64,000 nt of DNA from an uncultured Paludibacter sp. (GCA_937927845.1 CALFXE010000027.1:1-64000); one strand, 5' to 3'; counted from the stretch's first letter, positions 1 through 9,562 are shown. Translations and numbers: made by a program. Notes: a model not told the origin generated them from the sequence alone.

Positions 1-160
1 AGGGAACTCCTCTACAGTTACAGTCGGTTGATGTGAAAAGTCAAGATGACTTCATAATATAGCAGAGAATATGCTACTGACAAAATTAACATTTTTCATT
101 CAGATAAAAATAAACTATTTTTGTAGTCGTTTTAATTCATTGAAAAATAAAGTTCAGCAC

Positions 161-1300
161 ATGTTAGTAGACAACATACAAAAGAAAAAAGTCTTATTTA
201 TCGACCGCGATGGAACTATTATATTAGAACCTCCTGTTACTTATCAGGTTGATAGTCTTGAGCAAATGGAGTTTTTACCCGGTGTTATACGAAATTTGTA
301 TTTTCTTAGAACCAAACTTGATTTTGAATGGGCTATGGTTACTAATCAAGACGGACTTGGAACTGAAGTGTATCCGCAAGAACATTTTGATGCAGTACAA
401 AGTAAAATGTTGAATATTTTAAACAATGAGGGTATCAACTTTGATAAAATCTTTATCGACAAGTCTTTTCCGGAAGATAACTTACCTACTCGCAAGCCAG
501 GCATAGGTATGCTACAAGAGTATCTATCAGGAGATTACGATATAGAAAACTCATTTGTCATCGGTGATAGACTAACTGATGTTGAATTAGCTAAAAACTT
601 AGGTTGTAAGGCAATATTAATTTCTGATGATAAGAATTTACTGAATGATAGTGGACTTACTGATTATTGTGCTTTACAAACTACTTCATGGAATCAAATT
701 ACTGAGTTTTTATTTGCAGGAGAAAGGGTAGCTACGGTAAAACGGACTACTAAAGAAACTGATATCTTCGTTAAAATAAATTTAGATGGTAGTGGTAAGG
801 CTACAATTAATACCGGTTTGAAATTTTTCGATCATATGTTGGAGCAAATCGGTAAACACTCCGGATGTGACTTAGAAATAACAGTAAAGGGTGACTTGGA
901 AGTTGATGAGCATCATACCATTGAAGATACTGCATTAGCATTGGGCGAGACTTTGAAAAAAGCAATCGGTAATAAAAGAGGGATTGAAAGATATGGTTTT
1001 ACTCTACCTATGGATGATAGTTTATGTTCGGTTACTCTTGATTTTGGTGGTCGCCCGTGGTTAGTATACGATGTGCAGTTCAAGCGTGAATATATCGGCG
1101 ATCTGCCATCCGACATGATTTTTCACTTCTTTAAGTCATTAAGCGATGCTGCTTTGATGAACTTGAATATCAAAGCTGAAGGTGATAACGACCATCACAA
1201 AATAGAAGGCATATTCAAAGCTTTAGCAAAATCAATTAAAATGGCAGTAAAACGTGATATTTATAATTATGAATTGCCCTCAACAAAAGGTAAACTCTAA
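161..1300 (+). CDS. hisB: Bifunctional histidinol-phosphatase / imidazoleglycerol-phosphate dehydratase
   Basis: Two steps of histidine biosynthesis in one cytosolic protein. The N-terminal half is a HAD-type phosphatase with the nucleophile motif FIDRDGT. The C-terminal half is the IGP dehydratase with FFDHMLEQIGKHSG, the metal-binding DEHHTIED and the later DNDHHKIEG. The fused arrangement is the one known from enterobacteria and Bacteroidota. The frame is open back to an ATG at 71, but the first 30 residues of that version do not look like HAD sequence. The ATG at 161, giving MLVDNIQKKKVLFIDRDGT, fits the family start. Neighbouring his genes probably lie upstream, outside the window. The gene is followed by a heptamer repeat array. 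Confidence 0.95.
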   Translation: MLVDNIQKKKVLFIDRDGTIILEPPVTYQVDSLEQMEFLPGVIRNLYFLRTKLDFEWAMVTNQDGLGTEVYPQEHFDAVQSKMLNILNNEGINFDKIFIDKSFPEDNLPTRKPGIGMLQEYLSGDYDIENSFVIGDRLTDVELAKNLGCKAILISDDKNLLNDSGLTDYCALQTTSWNQITEFLFAGERVATVKRTTKETDIFVKINLDGSGKATINTGLKFFDHMLEQIGKHSGCDLEITVKGDLEVDEHHTIEDTALALGETLKKAIGNKRGIERYGFTLPMDDSLCSVTLDFGGRPWLVYDVQFKREYIGDLPSDMIFHFFKSLSDAALMNLNIKAEGDNDHHKIEGIFKALAKSIKMAVKRDIYNYELPSTKGKL

Positions 1301-1302
1301 AA

Positions 1303-1333
1303 CACCACTAATCACCAATCACTAATCACCAAT
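1303..1333. repeat. Degenerate 7-bp tandem repeat (TCACYAA units)
   Basis: Four consecutive heptamers of the form TCACCAA or TCACTAA fill the whole spacer between hisB and the next start codon. The same words, in either orientation, occur in the arrays at 2906-2954 and 54452-54574. Confidence 0.8.
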
Positions 1334-2926
1334 ATGTCTCCACGCAAACCCATTTTGATGTTAATTTGTATTCTTATCTCAACTATACTGATGTTTTCTC
1401 AGCCCCGATTAGTCGTAGGTATCATGGTCGACGGGTTGCAGCAAAGTCATATTGAACAATTGAATGACAGGTTTAGTTCCGGTGGCTTTAGAAAGTTGAC
1501 AAGTAGCGGAATAGCTTTGAATAATATTGCCTGCAATATAAACTCGTCTGGTAATGCTTGTGATATTGCAACAATAACTTCCGGTACAGTACCTTATTAT
1601 CACGGTGTTATTTCAAATTTTGTTTTAAACAAATCGACAGGGAAAATAGAATCAATTTTTCAAGATCAGGCATTTTCAGGTATTGAATCGCATTTAAAAC
1701 TATCAGCAAAAAACTTTAAAGCCACAAATATTGTCGATGAGATAATGATGGCAAATCAAGCTAAATCAAAATCATTTGCGATCGGACTAAATGCTGAGGA
1801 TGTTATTGCATTCGCCGGTCATGCTGCAAATGGTGTTGTATGGATGGATGATGTAATGATGAAGTGGAGTTCAACTGCTTATTATTCCAACGGAATGCCG
1901 TGGCAGGCTTTAGACATGAATGAAAATGGAGCTTTTCAAAGATATATCGATCGAACATGGGAGCCAATGTATCAGGCATCAACGTATTTAGCTGCACTAA
2001 ATGAAAAAAATCCCAAATCTTTTGAATATAAAAACACTACAAAAAAGAGGGGCAGTCAACCTGTTACAATCTTAAAAAACACACCTTCCGCCAATTCTTT
2101 GGTTGCTGAAATGGCTCTACGTGTTTTTCAGGAACATGAGCTTGGTGTCGACAGGTTTCCTGATGCTCTGATGTTGCAGTTTACTGTGCGAACGCCAAAT
2201 GAAAAGAAATTTTCTCTTTTCTCAATGGAAAAGGAAGATATGTACTTACGATTAGATGGTGAATTGCAATTTCTTATTCAGAAAATCGAAAACAGGATTG
2301 GAGCTGATAAAGTTCTGTTTGTTTTGTTTGGTAATCAGACTGATACATATTCTCCTGAAGAATTAAAAGAGAATAATTTCTATGCAGGATACTTTAATGC
2401 CAATCGTTCAATTGCTCTGTTAAGTTCCTATTTGATGGCGATTTACGGTCATGAGAAATGGATTACAGGTTATTATGGAAAAAATATCTATTTAAACAGA
2501 AATTTGATTGAAGAAAAAGGTATAGACTTCACAAAAATGCAAGAAAATATAATTGATTTTATGCTTGAATTTGAAGGTGTACAATCGGTATATAATTTCA
2601 AAGATTTGATGAATATAGCATCTGATTCAAACAGTGAGATGTCAAAAATCAGAAATTCTTCATATAAAAATCTGGTAGGTGATGTTATTATAACCTTGAT
2701 GCCCGGATGGTTAGAGGTCGATGACAATGACAATCCGATTGGTGAAGCAAATGCGCTTATTTCAAATATTCCAATATGGATGTATGGTGCAAAACTGCCG
2801 CAAATTAAAACGAACAAACAATACTATATTACTGATATAGCTCCTACTATCTCAAGGCTATTGAATATTCCATTTCCAAATGCTAATATTGGGAAGGTGA
2901 TAGAGGAATTGACAATTGACAATTGA
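1334..2926 (+). CDS. Secreted alkaline-phosphatase-superfamily protein, probably catalytically inactive
   Basis: 530 residues with an N-terminal signal sequence ending near FSQ, so exported. The fold signature of the nucleotide pyrophosphatase / PafA-like group is visible: VVGIMVDGL (Asp33), TSGTVPYYHGVISN (about 82-95), YLRLDGELQFLIQKIENRIG, and a C-terminal DIAPTISRLLNIPFPN. Against that family, the usual nucleophile segment (TxxGH) reads NACDI at 74-78. The D-x3-H metal motif is replaced by VRTPNEKKF near 284. The TADHG metal motif is replaced by FGNQTDT near 331, and the later metal His before P-I-W-M-Y-G is Asn. I infer a pseudo-enzyme with a binding role. The last residues are encoded by a repeat array that contains the stop codon. 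Confidence 0.75.
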   Translation: MSPRKPILMLICILISTILMFSQPRLVVGIMVDGLQQSHIEQLNDRFSSGGFRKLTSSGIALNNIACNINSSGNACDIATITSGTVPYYHGVISNFVLNKSTGKIESIFQDQAFSGIESHLKLSAKNFKATNIVDEIMMANQAKSKSFAIGLNAEDVIAFAGHAANGVVWMDDVMMKWSSTAYYSNGMPWQALDMNENGAFQRYIDRTWEPMYQASTYLAALNEKNPKSFEYKNTTKKRGSQPVTILKNTPSANSLVAEMALRVFQEHELGVDRFPDALMLQFTVRTPNEKKFSLFSMEKEDMYLRLDGELQFLIQKIENRIGADKVLFVLFGNQTDTYSPEELKENNFYAGYFNANRSIALLSSYLMAIYGHEKWITGYYGKNIYLNRNLIEEKGIDFTKMQENIIDFMLEFEGVQSVYNFKDLMNIASDSNSEMSKIRNSSYKNLVGDVIITLMPGWLEVDDNDNPIGEANALISNIPIWMYGAKLPQIKTNKQYYITDIAPTISRLLNIPFPNANIGKVIEELTIDN

Positions 2927-2954
2927 CAATGGATAATTGGTGATTGGTAATTAA
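2906..2954. repeat. Degenerate 7-bp tandem repeat overlapping a stop codon
   Basis: Seven heptamers run from CAATTGA-type units into TGATTGG / TAATTAA-type units. The array begins inside the preceding gene and supplies its last codons and TGA stop (2924-2926). Confidence 0.8.
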
Positions 2955-3007
2955 TTGTTCGTCTGTATGTTGGTTTGGCGGGCATATTAGCTGCAGAGCA
3001 GCGATTC

Positions 3008-3065
3008 ATTAAACATTAAACGCATAGACAATAGACCATAGACATTAAATCATAGACTTTTAGAC
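3008..3065. repeat. Degenerate 7-bp tandem repeat (NATAGAC units)
   Basis: Two ATTAAAC units are followed, after one extra base, by heptamers of the form CATAGAC / AATAGAC up to just before the aminotransferase start at 3080. The same unit recurs at 4913-4947. Confidence 0.8.
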
Positions 3066-3079
3066 AAAAAAATAATATA

Positions 3080-4249
3080 ATGAAATACAATTTTGATGAA
3101 ATAATAGATAGAGCAAACACTGATTCTGTGAAGGTTGAGCGTTGTAAAGCTCTTTTTGGTACTGATAAGGTTTTGCCATTATGGGTGGCAGATATGGATT
3201 TTCGCACGCCTGACTTTATAATGAATGCTATCAACAAACGTATGGAGCATCCTATACTGGGTTACACAATTCCGCCACGCAACTTTTTCGATTTGTTTCT
3301 GATGTGGATTAAAGATCATTATAATTGGGAACCTGAGAAAAGAAGCGTTGGCTTTGTACCCGGAATAGTACCTGCAATCGCTTTGACTGTACAGTGTTTC
3401 ACGCAGCCCAATGATGAAATAATTATTCAACCACCTGTTTATCATCCATTTATTCATATTATAAAAAATAACAATCGGTCATTGGTCTACAATGAACTGA
3501 AAGTGGTAAAAGGTAAATTTGAGATGGATTTTGAAGATTTGGAGAGTAAAATCACTTCCAAAACAAAGATGCTGATTCTGTGTAATCCTCATAATCCTGG
3601 TGGAAAAGTGTGGTCGCTGAGCACATTAAGAAAGTTGGATAAGATATGTTCCAAGCATAAAATTATAGTAATCTCTGATGAAATACATGCTGATATGGTG
3701 CATACCGGTAGCAAACACATCCCTTATGCAACTGTCTCAGCGAAGGCATCTCAAAACTCGATTACCTTTATGGCACCAAGTAAGGTGTTTAATATGCCCG
3801 GATTAATATCTTCGTTTTACATCATTCCAAATTCTGATTTGAATAGGGAATACTCTGATTATCTGAATGCTTCCGAATCAAATTCAGGGAATATATTCGC
3901 ATATCAGGCTACTGTTGCATGTTACGCAAGAGGAGAAAATTGGCGTGTGCAAATGCTTAAATACGTAAAAGGCAATATCGATTATGTTATCGGCTTTTTG
4001 AATGAATACTTGCCTCAGATAAAACCTATGCGCCCGGATGCTTCATTTCTTATATGGTTAGATTGCAAAGGATTAGGTATGGAAACAGACGAATTATATA
4101 AATTTTTTGCTCACAAAGCCGGACTTGGTTTAAATAAAGGCACCATGTTCGGACCTGGTGGTGAGTATCATCTAAGAATGAATGTGGCTGTTCCACGAAG
4201 AATTATCGAACAGGCTATGATGCAACTTAAAAAAGCTATTTCTTTTTGA
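3080..4249 (+). CDS. PatB/MalY-type pyridoxal-phosphate C-S lyase (class I/II aminotransferase fold)
   Basis: 389 residues, cytosolic. It carries the fold-type I PLP signature: an N-terminal PLWVADMDF, the substrate-side CNPHNPGGKVWS, the cofactor Asp in VISDEIHADMV, and the Schiff-base lysine in APSKVFNMPG (Lys235). VADMDF and SDEIHAD are typical of the cystathionine beta-lyase PatB/MalY subgroup rather than true aminotransferases, so cleavage of cystathionine or related cysteine S-conjugates is the likely reaction. Substrate cannot be fixed from sequence. The stop at 4247-4249 is only 2 bases before the ung start, so the two are probably co-transcribed. Confidence 0.88.
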   Translation: MKYNFDEIIDRANTDSVKVERCKALFGTDKVLPLWVADMDFRTPDFIMNAINKRMEHPILGYTIPPRNFFDLFLMWIKDHYNWEPEKRSVGFVPGIVPAIALTVQCFTQPNDEIIIQPPVYHPFIHIIKNNNRSLVYNELKVVKGKFEMDFEDLESKITSKTKMLILCNPHNPGGKVWSLSTLRKLDKICSKHKIIVISDEIHADMVHTGSKHIPYATVSAKASQNSITFMAPSKVFNMPGLISSFYIIPNSDLNREYSDYLNASESNSGNIFAYQATVACYARGENWRVQMLKYVKGNIDYVIGFLNEYLPQIKPMRPDASFLIWLDCKGLGMETDELYKFFAHKAGLGLNKGTMFGPGGEYHLRMNVAVPRRIIEQAMMQLKKAISF

Positions 4250-4251
4250 AG

Positions 4252-4914
4252 ATGGAAGTAAAAATCGAAAAGTCATGGAAAGAGTTTCTGCAAGTGGAGT
4301 TTGACAAACCTTATTTTGCAGGGTTAGTTCATTTTGTACGAAATGAATACTCGTCAAAAAAGATTTTTCCACCGGCACCTTTTATTTTTAATGCTTTCGA
4401 TCAGTGTCCGTTTGACGATGTGAAAGTTGTGATAATCGGTCAGGATCCATATCATGGCGATGGTCAGGCTCACGGACTTTGCTTTTCGGTTAATGACGGT
4501 ATTGCTCTGCCTCCTTCTTTGATAAATATCTTCAAAGAAATCGAGCGTGACTTAAATATTCCTATTCCAAAATCAGGAAATTTGTTGAGATGGGCTAAAC
4601 AGGGAGTTTTGCTGTTAAATGCAACGCTGACTGTCGAAGCGCATAAAGCAGGTTCTCATCAAGGTAAAGGATGGGAAACCTTTACCGATGCCGTGATTAA
4701 ATTGGTTTCGGACAAGAAAGATAATATTGTGTTTTTGCTGTGGGGCTCATATGCTCAACAAAAAAGTGCTTTAATAAATCAGTCTAAACATTTGATTTTG
4801 AAAGCCGTTCATCCATCTCCGTTATCTGCTTACAGAGGCTTTATCGGATGCGGACATTTTTCAAAAGCAAATGAGTATTTAGCAACAAAAGGTAAAATGA
4901 CAGTCGAATGGTAA
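4252..4914 (+). CDS. ung: Uracil-DNA glycosylase, family 1
   Basis: Removes uracil from DNA as the first step of base excision repair. The catalytic motif GQDPYH (Asp65) and the minor-groove loop HPSPLSA (His187) are intact, at the same residue numbers as in the E. coli enzyme. LLWGSYAQ and the uracil-binding LLLNATLT are also present. The frame could open at a TTG at 4246, but the ATG at 4252 (MEVKIEKSW) is the natural start, 2 bases after the previous stop. 220 residues is full length for the family. The last bases of the stop begin a repeat array. Confidence 0.97.
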   Translation: MEVKIEKSWKEFLQVEFDKPYFAGLVHFVRNEYSSKKIFPPAPFIFNAFDQCPFDDVKVVIIGQDPYHGDGQAHGLCFSVNDGIALPPSLINIFKEIERDLNIPIPKSGNLLRWAKQGVLLLNATLTVEAHKAGSHQGKGWETFTDAVIKLVSDKKDNIVFLLWGSYAQQKSALINQSKHLILKAVHPSPLSAYRGFIGCGHFSKANEYLATKGKMTVEW

Positions 4915-4947
4915 TAGACTAAAGACATTTGACTATAGACAATAGAC
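4913..4947. repeat. Degenerate 7-bp tandem repeat (NATAGAC units)
   Basis: Five heptamers related to AATAGAC, starting within the ung TAA stop (4912-4914). Same unit type as 3008-3065. Confidence 0.8.
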
Positions 4948-4963
4948 GATAAAACAAATAAAA

Positions 4964-5713
4964 ATGGCTCTACAAGAATCTCTCGAAAAAAATGGTAACT
5001 TCTTATTCAGATACAGAAGTTTTCTACCTCTAATTGTTGTCATTGCAGGCATAATTGTGTTCATTTCTGATATTAAAAGTTTACGAGTACCGGGTAATGA
5101 AGTTTACACTTTGATAGAAATTGTTGCTTTGCTCGTAAGTTTTATTGGTGTGATAATTAGAATTATAGCTGTAGGACATACGCCTGCAAATACTTCAGGA
5201 AGAAATACAAAACAACAATTGGCTGATGAAATTAATACAACCGGAATCTATTCTACAGTGCGACATCCTCTTTACCTTGGAAACTTTTTCATGTGGGCAG
5301 GCTCGGTAATTTTAATTGCCAATATATGGTTCTTTGTCGTTTTCGTTCTTGTTTATTGGATTTATTACGAGAGAATTATGTATGCTGAAGAGCAATTCCT
5401 AAGAAAGAAATTCGGACAGCCATATATTGATTGGGCTTCTAAAACTCCAACTTTTTTCCCTTCTTGCAAAAACAAGGTTAAATCAAAATATCATTTTAGC
5501 ATAAAGAAAATATTGAAAAAAGAGAAGAATGGTATATTTGCTATTTTTGTTTTGCTCTTTATATTTCATAACATCAGATATTCAATATTGTCAGATAAAC
5601 TATCTGTCGAAAATAACTGGGTTTTGTGGTGCACTGTTTTCTCTGCTGTTATGTATCTTATTTTGAAGCTATTAAAAAAATACACTAAATTATTAAACGA
5701 ATCAGGAAGATAA
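4964..5713 (+). CDS. Isoprenylcysteine-methyltransferase-like membrane protein (possible lipid A phosphate methyltransferase)
   Basis: 249 residues with several membrane segments (about 20-38, 48-66, 100-130, and near 190-205 and 215-235). The conserved core of the Icmt/PEMT group is clear: GIYSTVRHPLYLGNF followed by YERIMYAEEQFLRKKFG and a Y-I-D-W stretch. These residues form the SAM and substrate site of the integral-membrane methyltransferases. Characterised bacterial relatives include LmtA of Leptospira, which methylates the lipid A 1-phosphate, so an envelope-lipid substrate is possible but unproven. It stands 50 bases after ung, behind a repeat array, and 20 bases before the next gene. 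Confidence 0.75.
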   Translation: MALQESLEKNGNFLFRYRSFLPLIVVIAGIIVFISDIKSLRVPGNEVYTLIEIVALLVSFIGVIIRIIAVGHTPANTSGRNTKQQLADEINTTGIYSTVRHPLYLGNFFMWAGSVILIANIWFFVVFVLVYWIYYERIMYAEEQFLRKKFGQPYIDWASKTPTFFPSCKNKVKSKYHFSIKKILKKEKNGIFAIFVLLFIFHNIRYSILSDKLSVENNWVLWCTVFSAVMYLILKLLKKYTKLLNESGR

Positions 5714-5732
5714 TCATTTTAAATTTTAAGTT

Positions 5733-6380
5733 ATGAAGTCAACAAAAGCTGTATATTACAGAAATCTAAACGGTATAAATATTAATGAAGCATCAGAGTT
5801 TCTGAATAGTATTAATAATTTTGAACATATCGACACTGTAAATTGGCCTGACACTTTCCCTCTCAAACCTGATGCGAAATTTATTATTGCTCGTTCCGAT
5901 TCAGCGTTTTTTATTCATTTTGTTGTTAACGAGAAACAAATTCAGGCACTATACGCAAAAGATCAAGACCCTGTGTGGCAGGACAGTTGCGTTGAGTTTT
6001 TCTGTCAGATTCCGGGTAGTCCGACTTATTTCAATTTTGAATTTAACTGTATAGGTACTTGTTTGGCTACTGAAAGAAAAAGCCGTACTGAAAACGTAAA
6101 TCCTTTACCGGATACTCAAATGGTAAAAATTTTACGATTTGCATCATTAGGAAATAGCACTTTTGAAGAAAAGAAAGGTAACTTCGACTGGACATTGACT
6201 GTTCAAATTCCTTTTAGCATATTAAATATTGATGCATCAAATTTACCGGATATGCTAAAAGCTAATTTCTATAAATGTGGCGACGGCACTTCTAAACCTC
6301 ATTATGTTAGCTGGAATCCTATCGCAGTTGAAAATCCTGACTTCCACAGACCGGAGTTTTTTGGAGAGTTGAAGTTGTAG
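5733..6380 (+). CDS. CBM9-like (DOMON-fold) protein without signal peptide
   Basis: 215 residues. The pattern PDAKFIIARSD, PVWQDSCVEFFCQI, YFNFEFNCIGT, FDWTLTVQIPFS and HYVSWNPI is that of the carbohydrate-binding family 9-like domain, which occurs alone in many Bacteroidota genes. There is no export signal, so the single domain should be cytosolic. That is odd for a sugar-binding module, and the ligand is unknown. Spacing of 20 bases from the gene upstream suggests co-transcription. Confidence 0.75.
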   Translation: MKSTKAVYYRNLNGININEASEFLNSINNFEHIDTVNWPDTFPLKPDAKFIIARSDSAFFIHFVVNEKQIQALYAKDQDPVWQDSCVEFFCQIPGSPTYFNFEFNCIGTCLATERKSRTENVNPLPDTQMVKILRFASLGNSTFEEKKGNFDWTLTVQIPFSILNIDASNLPDMLKANFYKCGDGTSKPHYVSWNPIAVENPDFHRPEFFGELKL

Positions 6381-6451
6381 TAAGTTTGATATTTCACACA
6401 AGTAATAAACTACAGCTATTATCGTTTACTTCTAAAAACAATTTATCACGC

Positions 6452-9400
6452 ATGAGAAAATTTGAATTCCGCTATTTATTAGCATTGATGCTATATGTAT
6501 TGCATTTGCCTTATCTGGCTGCTACGACTTCTAAATTAAACAAGAGTTCGGAGACAACAAACTTACATTCTTATAGTGACAATTCTGTACTTTCGCAAGG
6601 TAGATTTCACAAACTTAAAATCACTGAAAGCGGAGTTTACAAGCTTACTTACAGCGATTTAACATCTATGGGAATTGACCCTGATAATGTTAGCATTTTT
6701 GGATATGGAGGCGGAGTGTTAGAGCAAGATTTTTCACTTCCTATGTTAGACGATTTGCCTGAAATTGCGATATGGATGGAGAAAGGTAGCGATGGTATTT
6801 TTAACGATGGGGATTATATTCTGTTTTATGCGCAAGGTGTTACTCGCTGGAAGTACAACAAAAACAAGAATATGTTTACGCACCTAACGAATACGTATTC
6901 CAATGCAGGGTATTATTTTATTAGTTCTGATGTAGGAATTGCTAAGCGAATTGAGAAACAATCCATTGAATTACCTACTAATTATCCTATATATGACATT
7001 ACGGAATTTATTGATTTTCAAGTACATGAAAGGGATCTGATTAACTTGGTCAATGGTGGTAAGGAGTTTTATGGAGAAACTTTTGACAATGGTGGTAATC
7101 GTAAGTTTATTTTTGATTTTCCAAATTCTGTATTATCAGAAAATTCAGTACTTGCAAATTTGGATGTTGCTGCTGCATCGCCTGCTCCTTCCGATTTTAT
7201 CATCAACTTAAACGATTCGCAACATAAAACGTTGACAGTAAAAGCTCTGACCTTATACGACCCCTATGAGAAAGCGAAAATTAATTCCGGAATTTTTACT
7301 TTCACTCCCCAAAATGACTTGTTCGAGTTCAATCTGACTTATTCGATGCCTGCTCCCACTTCCGTTGGATATTTGAATTTTCTGGAGGTAAACCTACGGC
7401 GCCATTTAATGATGAATGGTAGCCTAATGCCGTTTCAGAATGTGGATTATTTAGGGCAACATGCTGCTAATAAGTACATTCTGACAAATGACAATCCCAA
7501 TATTCAGGTATGGGATATTACAAATCAGCAAAATATCTATTCAATAATTACATCTAACACTGATAATCAGATGAGTTTTATAGATTCGAGCATGGAACTT
7601 AAACATTACTTGGCAATTGACCCAACAGATGCTGCCGCTTTTCGAAAGCCGGAAATTATTGGATTGGTTTCAAATCAGAATTTACATGCTATTTTACAAG
7701 CTGATATGGTAATTGTTACGCATCCCGATTTTCAATCTCAAGCGGAAATATTAGCAGAAGCACATCGACAAAAAGATAATATGACCGTAACTGTTGCCAC
7801 AACCGAGCAGGTTTATAACGAGTTTTCTTCCGGCACACCCGATGCAACAGCTTATAGACGTTTAATGAAAATGTTCTACGACAGGGCAATAGCTTCCGGA
7901 AATTCTACCAACTTGCCTAAACATTTACTCTTATTTGGCAGAGGCACTTTCGACAATAGAAAAATTTTAGCTGATTCAGGTGATAACTTCGTATTGACTT
8001 ATCAAGCGGATAATGCTATATATGAACTTAATACCTATACAACAGATGATTATTTTACTTTCTTAGAAAACCACGAAGGTATGCAGTTGTATGGACATTC
8101 GATGGACATTGCAGTTGGAAGATTCCCTGTAACTAACCAGCAACAGGCTTCGGATGTTGTCAGCAAAACGATTAATTACATGAACAACACCAATAAAGGA
8201 AGATGGAAAAATAATTTATGTTTTATTGGAGACGATCGCGACTACTGCGTTCATATGAAGATGGCAGACGATTTAGCCACTGAAATCAATAAAGATTATA
8301 AATCGTATCACACGAACAAAATACTCATGGATGCCTATCCAAAGGTTACTGCATCGGTGGGTGAAAGTTATCCTGCTGCAAAGGATAGTCTGCTCAGTGC
8401 CTTAGATAATGGACTTTTGCTGTTTAATTATTCTGGACATGCTCATCATCAGTCATTGTCATACGAACAAATACTTACCAACGAAGATGTTGTTAATCTA
8501 AAAAACAACTATCTGCCCCTTTGGATTGTTGCTGCATGTGAATTTGTAAGATTTGATAATCAGATTGTTTCAGCCGGAGAAAATGTGCTTCTAAATCCTG
8601 ATGGTGGCGGTATCGGTATTTTGTCGGCTGCCCGACTAACTTATGCTACTCTAAATTATCATTTAAACAAAAACTTAATAAGAAGTCTTTTTGATAAAGA
8701 AAACGAGAATCATATCAGTATAGGAGAAGCCATCAAAAACGCTAAAAACAATGTCTGGCAAGATTTTAATAAATTATCATACATTTATTTGGGTGATCCT
8801 GCCATAAAACTGAACTATGCAGATACCTATCAGATTATTACTGATAAAATAAATGATAATATCAGCTTTGAAAATGATACCTTAAAAGCAAATACAACCC
8901 AAACCATAGAAGGTAGTATTGTGGATAATAATTTAAACTTGGTATCAGAATTTAATGGAAAATTGTATTGTAGCATTTACGATAAATCATATACTTACAC
9001 AACGCTGAGAAATGGTAATTTTGCCAACGAGCCGGCTTACGAATATATCGATCGTCCATTGATTTTACATTCGGAAGAAATAGATGTAGTTGATGGGAAA
9101 TTTGCATATACATTTACACTACCTATCGATATCGATGAAGAATTTGGAAACGGTAAAATGATATTTTATGCGTATGACGATATAAATGTGACTGAAGCAC
9201 AGGGCTATTTGGAAGATTTTATAATTGGAGGAATTGATAATAAAGCAGGTGTTTTTCAGCCGCATACCAACGCTTCTACTTCTGACTTGATGCTATTGTG
9301 CTATCCAAATCCTGCTAAAGATTATGTTTATTTTTCCATATCTAACTCAGATGATATAATAAGTTACGATATTGATATTTTTGATATCTCAGGTAGATTA

Positions 9401-9562
9401 ATTCGGAATTTATCATCAAATGGAGATGACAAAATGCGATGGGATATAACGACCAATAATGGTGAAAAAGTAAATGCAGGTGTTTATATTTACAAAGCCA
9501 AAATAAGAACTACAGATAAAACAATTAAAACAGAGTCAAATAGAATTATCATCACCGATTAG
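6452..9562 (+). CDS. porU: Type IX secretion system C-terminal signal peptidase (sortase) PorU, peptidase C25
   Basis: About 1036 residues. PorU removes the T9SS sorting domain from cargo at the cell surface and transfers the cargo to A-LPS. A signal peptide (MRKFEFRYLLALMLY... to LAA) is followed by the typical PorU N-terminal region (KLKITESGVYKLTYSDL, IFGYGGGVLEQ, GDYILFYAQGV). The C25 catalytic region has a catalytic His in NYSGHAHHQ (His663) and Cys in IVAACEF (Cys696). The 33-residue spacing equals that of the gingipain RgpB pair. DDYFTFLEN and DIAVGRFPVTNQQ are typical of PorU. The C-terminus is a type A sorting-like domain (CYPNPAKDYVYFSI, DISGRLIR, AGVYIYKAKI). The ATG at 6452 is preferred over an upstream TTG at 6386 because it opens directly on the signal peptide. 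Confidence 0.85.
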   Translation: MRKFEFRYLLALMLYVLHLPYLAATTSKLNKSSETTNLHSYSDNSVLSQGRFHKLKITESGVYKLTYSDLTSMGIDPDNVSIFGYGGGVLEQDFSLPMLDDLPEIAIWMEKGSDGIFNDGDYILFYAQGVTRWKYNKNKNMFTHLTNTYSNAGYYFISSDVGIAKRIEKQSIELPTNYPIYDITEFIDFQVHERDLINLVNGGKEFYGETFDNGGNRKFIFDFPNSVLSENSVLANLDVAAASPAPSDFIINLNDSQHKTLTVKALTLYDPYEKAKINSGIFTFTPQNDLFEFNLTYSMPAPTSVGYLNFLEVNLRRHLMMNGSLMPFQNVDYLGQHAANKYILTNDNPNIQVWDITNQQNIYSIITSNTDNQMSFIDSSMELKHYLAIDPTDAAAFRKPEIIGLVSNQNLHAILQADMVIVTHPDFQSQAEILAEAHRQKDNMTVTVATTEQVYNEFSSGTPDATAYRRLMKMFYDRAIASGNSTNLPKHLLLFGRGTFDNRKILADSGDNFVLTYQADNAIYELNTYTTDDYFTFLENHEGMQLYGHSMDIAVGRFPVTNQQQASDVVSKTINYMNNTNKGRWKNNLCFIGDDRDYCVHMKMADDLATEINKDYKSYHTNKILMDAYPKVTASVGESYPAAKDSLLSALDNGLLLFNYSGHAHHQSLSYEQILTNEDVVNLKNNYLPLWIVAACEFVRFDNQIVSAGENVLLNPDGGGIGILSAARLTYATLNYHLNKNLIRSLFDKENENHISIGEAIKNAKNNVWQDFNKLSYIYLGDPAIKLNYADTYQIITDKINDNISFENDTLKANTTQTIEGSIVDNNLNLVSEFNGKLYCSIYDKSYTYTTLRNGNFANEPAYEYIDRPLILHSEEIDVVDGKFAYTFTLPIDIDEEFGNGKMIFYAYDDINVTEAQGYLEDFIIGGIDNKAGVFQPHTNASTSDLMLLCYPNPAKDYVYFSISNSDDIISYDIDIFDISGRLIRNLSSNGDDKMRWDITTNNGEKVNAGVYIYKAKIRTTDKTIKTESNRIIITD

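Noticed and set aside
3..62. Possible C-terminal tail of a gene entering from the left edge
   Set aside because: Two plus-strand frames (one stopping at 60-62, one earlier) are both possible and too short to identify. A preceding his gene is plausible but not supported.
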